Positions 14,093-15,698 of a stretch of 15,698 nt of DNA are shown one piece after another. The position numbers and the translations under genes were made by a program. The stretch comes from Desulfuromonadales bacterium (GTDB lineage Bacteria; Desulfobacterota; Desulfuromonadia; Desulfuromonadales; BM103). The notes beneath the pieces were generated by a model. It saw nothing but the letters and a program-made list of their open reading frames with translations, was not told the origin of the DNA and made no database searches. The first letter of the stretch is position 1. The number at the start of each line of letters is the position of its first letter. The stretch lies in contig DAOWJU010000158.1 of the NCBI GenBank assembly GCA_030640215.1, positions 1 through 15,698 of the forward strand. The letters are read 5' to 3'.

Positions 14093-15016
14093 GTGACAAC
14101 CATAGCGCTCACAGGAGCAACTGGCTTTATTGGCAGTGTATTGCTCGAACATTTAACGGATCAGGGCTTCCAGGTTAAAGCCTTATACCGACCTCGTTCC
14201 TCCTCCCTCCCTAAAATTCCGACACAATCTGTTGAATGGCTGGCAGGCGACCTTGAAGATGAGAATAGCCTGCGTGCTCTCGTTGCCAACGCCGATGTGG
14301 TTGTACACTGTGCTGGCGCTGTACGTGGAAGATCCCTGGAACAATTCAAAAAGATCAACGTCGATGGCGTGCAACGACTGCTTCAGGTTGCAATCGAACA
14401 GAAGGTGCCGCGTTTTCTGCTAATCTCTTCTTTGGCCGCCCGTGAGCCGACTCTCTCCGACTATGCTTTAAGTAAAAAGTTGGGAGAAGATGTTCTACAG
14501 GAATATCACGACAAAATCTCCTGGGACATCCTCCGTCCACCAGCCGTTTATGGTCCTGGTGATCAGGAAATGCTGCCTCTACTGAAGATGATCAAACGTG
14601 GCTTTATCCCCGTAGTTGGCAGCAAGGAGGGCCGTTTCTCACTGATTTACGTCGATGATCTGGCCGAGGCTGTGAGCTGTCTGCTGCGATCAGACAAGAA
14701 AGATCAGGGGCAATGTTTTGAGTTGCACGACGGGCACCCTGATGGCTATACTTGGCAACAAATTGCGACAATTGCGGCTCATCTCAACGGCAAAGTACCC
14801 TGCTGTTTTTCAATACCTCAATTATTGATGCAAACCGCTGGCCGGATAAACCTCTTACTTGCCGGGCTCTTTGGCTATCAGCCAATGTTGACCCCAGGCA
14901 AAGTGAGAGAGCTCTCCCATCCAGACTGGGCCTGCGATAATGCTGCAATCACCCGTTCAATCGATTGGCAACCGCAGGTGTTATTTCAAGAAGGAATGAA
15001 ACGCCTGTTTTATTAA
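14093..15016 (+). CDS. cerR: Extended-SDR NAD(P)-dependent reductase, CerR-like ceramide reductase
   Basis: A 307-aa extended short-chain dehydrogenase/epimerase. TGATGFIG (7-14) is the Rossmann glycine motif, GDLED near 56-60 and VVVHCAGAVRG near 70-80 are cofactor-contact regions, ISSLAA carries the catalytic Ser, and YALSK (about 123-127) is the YxxxK catalytic pair. LRPPAVYGPGD and YVDDLAEAV follow the family. Caulobacter has a homologous-type gene (CC_1164/CCNA_01222, CerR) in the same position between the acyl-AMP ligase and ACP genes; CerR reduces the keto group of 3-keto-ceramide to give dihydroceramide. That role is inferred here from gene order and family. The gene starts with GTG at 14093 and lacks a strong Shine-Dalgarno, 36 bp after the ligase. 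A sugar-nucleotide epimerase is the fallback, but no sugar genes are nearby. Confidence 0.83.
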   Translation: MTTIALTGATGFIGSVLLEHLTDQGFQVKALYRPRSSSLPKIPTQSVEWLAGDLEDENSLRALVANADVVVHCAGAVRGRSLEQFKKINVDGVQRLLQVAIEQKVPRFLLISSLAAREPTLSDYALSKKLGEDVLQEYHDKISWDILRPPAVYGPGDQEMLPLLKMIKRGFIPVVGSKEGRFSLIYVDDLAEAVSCLLRSDKKDQGQCFELHDGHPDGYTWQQIATIAAHLNGKVPCCFSIPQLLMQTAGRINLLLAGLFGYQPMLTPGKVRELSHPDWACDNAAITRSIDWQPQVLFQEGMKRLFY

Positions 15017-15039
15017 TCAAACTTTGGATTTGAGCAGCT

Positions 15040-15294
15040 ATGACAACCTCTCAATATAATGACATCTTTCAGCAGGTCGAAGGCCTGCTGTTACAGTACG
15101 CGCCACAACAAGTGCCGATTCAGGAAGACACGGATCTGATCAACGACCTGGGCCTTGACTCGCTACGAGTGATGGACATGCTGAATGAGGTAGAAGATGT
15201 TTTCGATATCACCTACCCTATAAATGATCTGGCGTCACTGCACACGGTCAAGGACTTTGTCTTGCAAATTCAAAAGATAGTCGAGAATAGTTAA
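15040..15294 (+). CDS. Acyl carrier protein of sphingolipid synthesis
   Basis: An 84-aa acidic four-helix carrier. LGLDSLRVMDML (37-48) contains the Asp-Ser-Leu motif whose S41 takes the 4'-phosphopantetheine arm. Upstream, EDTDLINDLGLD follows the ACP consensus. It is encoded between the CerR-like reductase (23 bp before) and serine palmitoyltransferase, whose ATG overlaps its stop codon by one base (TAATG). The same place is occupied by the specialised ACP (CC_1163, AcpR) needed for ceramide synthesis in Caulobacter, so this should be a dedicated carrier handing fatty acyl chains to serine palmitoyltransferase, distinct from the housekeeping fatty-acid-synthase ACP. A phosphopantetheinyl transferase is not seen in the window. 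Confidence 0.93.
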   Translation: MTTSQYNDIFQQVEGLLLQYAPQQVPIQEDTDLINDLGLDSLRVMDMLNEVEDVFDITYPINDLASLHTVKDFVLQIQKIVENS

Positions 15295-15698
15295 TGGGAA
15301 TTCTAGATAAACTTAATGTCATTGCAACAACCCGCCAGACACTACTTCCTGAAGGAGTTGACCCTTTCAATGTTGTCATAGAGGAAATGTACTCCTCTAC
15401 CGAGGCTTCTATCGATGGACACAGAGTCCTTCTGGCTGGAACGAACAATTATCTTGGCTTGACCTTTGACCAGCAGTGCATAGAAGCCGCTCAGGGGGCG
15501 CTGTCTAAAGAAGGGACCGGAACGACCGGATCACGCATGGCAAACGGCACCTTTGCCGGTCACCGTGACCTGGAAGAAGAACTGGCCCTTTTTTACGGCT
15601 GCAGCAATGCGATTGTCTTCTCAACCGGTTTTGTCACAAAACTTGGCGTAATCTCAACCTTGACCGGGCCAGGCGATGTCATTGTTCTGGATGCAGAC
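15294..15698 (+). CDS. spt: Serine palmitoyltransferase (alpha-oxoamine synthase), 3' truncated by window end
   Basis: The first 135 residues of a pyridoxal-phosphate alpha-oxoamine synthase; the frame runs off the window. STEASIDGHRVLLAGTNNYLG (in two adjoining parts, about 36-56) and EGTGTTGSRMANGTFAGH (about 75-92) followed by LEEELALFYG and AIVFSTGF are characteristic of bacterial serine palmitoyltransferases and their relatives KBL and BioF. The enzyme condenses L-serine with palmitoyl-thioester to 3-ketosphinganine, the first committed step of sphingolipid synthesis. The NNYLG and GTGTTGSR wording, with the adjoining ACP, acyl-AMP ligase and reductase, favours SPT over KBL or BioF. The catalytic Lys and the cofactor-binding His lie beyond the edge. 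Start is ATG 15294, overlapping the ACP stop by one base, implying translational coupling. Confidence 0.88.
   Translation, partial: MGILDKLNVIATTRQTLLPEGVDPFNVVIEEMYSSTEASIDGHRVLLAGTNNYLGLTFDQQCIEAAQGALSKEGTGTTGSRMANGTFAGHRDLEEELALFYGCSNAIVFSTGFVTKLGVISTLTGPGDVIVLDAD

Noticed and set aside
15294..15698. 2-amino-3-ketobutyrate CoA ligase (KBL) or BioF instead of SPT
   Set aside because: The visible motifs are shared by the superfamily, but the adjoining ACP, acyl-AMP ligase, reductase and bCerS genes point to SPT; the full protein is needed to close the question.

Overview
The window reads as chromosomal DNA of a diderm (Gram-negative) bacterium of roughly 50% GC. The evidence is an LptF/LptG pair, an LpxR-type outer-membrane deacylase and a CpxP/Spy-type periplasmic protein. 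A short noncoding element rich in CGCAAAG/CTTTGCG (about 2661-2741) resembles dispersed repeats I associate with Desulfuromonas/Geobacter-type genomes. That placement is a weak inference; a gammaproteobacterial or other proteobacterial host is possible.

Most of the window is a large sphingolipid locus. On the right (about 12.1-15.7 kb, + strand) an operon encodes a fatty-acyl-AMP ligase, an extended-SDR epimerase/reductase (CerR-like), a dedicated acyl carrier protein and the N-terminal part of a serine palmitoyltransferase cut by the window edge. Divergent from it (11.9 to 7.3 kb, - strand) is an operon of a GNAT-fold bacterial ceramide synthase, a MobA-like nucleotidyltransferase, a TagD-like cytidylyltransferase, LptF and LptG. 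Together these include all five enzyme types known to be needed for ceramide synthesis in Caulobacter crescentus. The fatty-acyl-AMP ligase, reductase, ACP and SPT are in the same relative order as there.

A metallophosphoesterase gene (6250-7236, +) separates this from a third block (6.1 to 2.8 kb, - strand): a CDP-alcohol phosphotransferase with a degenerate N-terminal domain, a DAGK/sphingosine-kinase-family lipid kinase and a protein that aligns by eye with mitochondrial Tam41/Mmp37 phosphatidate cytidylyltransferase. The simplest reading is a headgroup module: ceramide to ceramide-1-phosphate (kinase), to CDP-ceramide (Tam41-like), to a phosphosphingolipid (CDP-alcohol phosphotransferase), with the phosphoesterase possibly trimming a phosphate. 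The MobA-like and TagD-like enzymes offer a second, perhaps competing, way to activate a headgroup as a CDP-alcohol. LptF/LptG could move the product toward the outer membrane, or could be the housekeeping LPS pair.

The left end holds two envelope/lipid genes on the - strand (an LpxR-like lipid A 3'-O-deacylase and acyl-CoA thioesterase II) and, at the edge, the 3' part of a methionine-rich periplasmic metal-responsive protein. No RNA genes, insertion sequences or CRISPR arrays were seen. The longest gene-free stretch is the 248-bp divergent promoter region near 12.1 kb. All functional assignments come from motifs and remembered family sequences; no database search was run.
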